Assembly (NCBI GenBank): GCA_031285115.1
Contig: JAITWU010000176.1
Location: 1-7,866, forward strand
From: Azonexus sp.
Lineage (GTDB): Bacteria > Pseudomonadota > Gammaproteobacteria > Burkholderiales > Rhodocyclaceae
DNA length: 7,866 nucleotides
Direction of reading: 5' to 3'
Each line of letters starts with the position of its first letter. The first letter of the stretch is position 1. A program made the position numbers and the translations under genes. Of this stretch, positions 7,403 to 7,866 are shown in pieces. Below the pieces are notes generated by a model. It was given only the letters and a program-made list of their open reading frames with translations, searched no databases and was not told where the DNA came from.

Positions 7403-7431
7403 CGCCGGGCAATCGCGCGCCGGGCAATCGC
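7403..7431. repeat. Two tandem 14-bp direct repeats, 15-bp period
   Basis: CGCCGGGCAATCGC occurs exactly at 7403-7416 and again at 7418-7431, separated by one G. A partial third match (ACGCCGGG) lies at 7441-7448, just inside the end of the hydrolase gene. The pair fills much of the 64-bp gap between the hydrolase stop and the alcohol dehydrogenase start, the longest gap in this gene cluster. Both function and origin are unknown: a regulator site or a small local duplication are possible. Confidence 0.75.
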
Positions 7432-7437
7432 TGGAGT

Positions 7438-7866
7438 TCAACGCCGGGATTTTTGCCAGATGCCGCGTTCCTGCATCAGCGCGATCTGGCGGTCGATGAT
7501 TTTCTCTTTGAATTCCTCGTGCTTCATCGGTTCGCGGTCGAGGTAGAGATTTTTCGGATAGAGCGGCTGCTCGTAGATGATCTGCGCCAGTTCGGCGCGC
7601 ACGTCCTTGAGCCAGTTGGTGACCTGCGCTGTGTTGCGGTGATGGCGCAAGGCTTCGATATTGATGACGCCCGCGACATAGGTCGAACCGGCCCCATATT
7701 CCTGTTTGCCGACAATGGCCCCACGGTGGTCGATGATGTAGGAGCGACCGCCGAAGGTGTCGATCGGCGTCGTCGAATCGGGGAACAGGTAATAAGTGCC
7801 CATATTCGGCGACAACACGTACATATTGTTTTCCAGCGCCCGGGCGCGTGAGGAAATCTCGAAAAA
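7438..7866 (-). CDS. Carbon-nitrogen hydrolase (nitrilase superfamily), C-terminal part
   Basis: The reading frame runs off the right edge, so only the last 142 residues are seen. The visible part begins with FFEISSRARALEN followed by NMYVLSPNMG, the pattern near the end of nitrilase/amidase domains (an R-ARA-EN helix, then a strand ending in Asn). GGRSYIIDHRGAIVG and STYVAGVINIEAL then match the last strands of that fold. A polar tail of about 65 residues follows, ending in ERGIWQKSRR, and may serve in oligomer contacts. The catalytic Glu, Lys and Cys lie upstream outside the window, so activity cannot be judged and amidase, nitrilase or carbamoylase remain open. A Met at 7824 could be taken as a start but is internal to the conserved domain. 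It is the first gene visible of the minus-strand cluster. Confidence 0.82.
   Translation of the reverse strand, partial: FFEISSRARALENNMYVLSPNMGTYYLFPDSTTPIDTFGGRSYIIDHRGAIVGKQEYGAGSTYVAGVINIEALRHHRNTAQVTNWLKDVRAELAQIIYEQPLYPKNLYLDREPMKHEEFKEKIIDRQIALMQERGIWQKSRR

Noticed and set aside
7374..7427. Upstream start for the alcohol dehydrogenase
   Set aside because: The extra 18 residues come from the direct-repeat region and would bury the AAGGAG site that fits the start at 7373.

Overview
The window is GC-rich DNA, almost fully coding, with the character of a proteobacterial chromosome. A guaB-guaA purine locus, REP-like GC palindromes, a Tat-dependent flavoprotein and a c-type cytochrome together suggest a respiring betaproteobacterium, possibly Rhodocyclales or Burkholderiales. 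That placement is inferred from gene content and sequence style, not from a search.

The left half (1-3303, + strand) is housekeeping. The first 21 bases look like the last six codons and stop of guaB (IMP dehydrogenase). A gap of about 190 bp follows, packed with three GC-rich inverted repeats. Then come a complete guaA (GMP synthase) and, 50 bp later, aspA (aspartate ammonia-lyase). A possible weak terminator lies just after aspA.

The right half (3373-7866, - strand) converges on aspA and reads as one compact operon, transcribed right to left. Its order is: a carbon-nitrogen hydrolase cut by the window edge, a zinc-dependent aryl/allyl-type alcohol dehydrogenase, a small exported cytochrome c, a Tat-exported BBE-like FAD oxidoreductase, and an AraC-family regulator. 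The gaps are 64, 29, 18 and 27 bp. Most starts have clear Shine-Dalgarno sequences.

The likely logic is a small catabolic or detoxification module. The exported flavoprotein would oxidise a substrate in the periplasm and pass electrons to the cytochrome c. The NAD-type alcohol dehydrogenase and the carbon-nitrogen hydrolase would act in the cytoplasm on related alcohol and amide or nitrile groups, and the AraC protein would sense the substrate or a product. The substrate cannot be read from the sequence. The flavoprotein/cytochrome pair and this gene combination are the most interesting content. I see no mobile element, CRISPR array, tRNA or rRNA.
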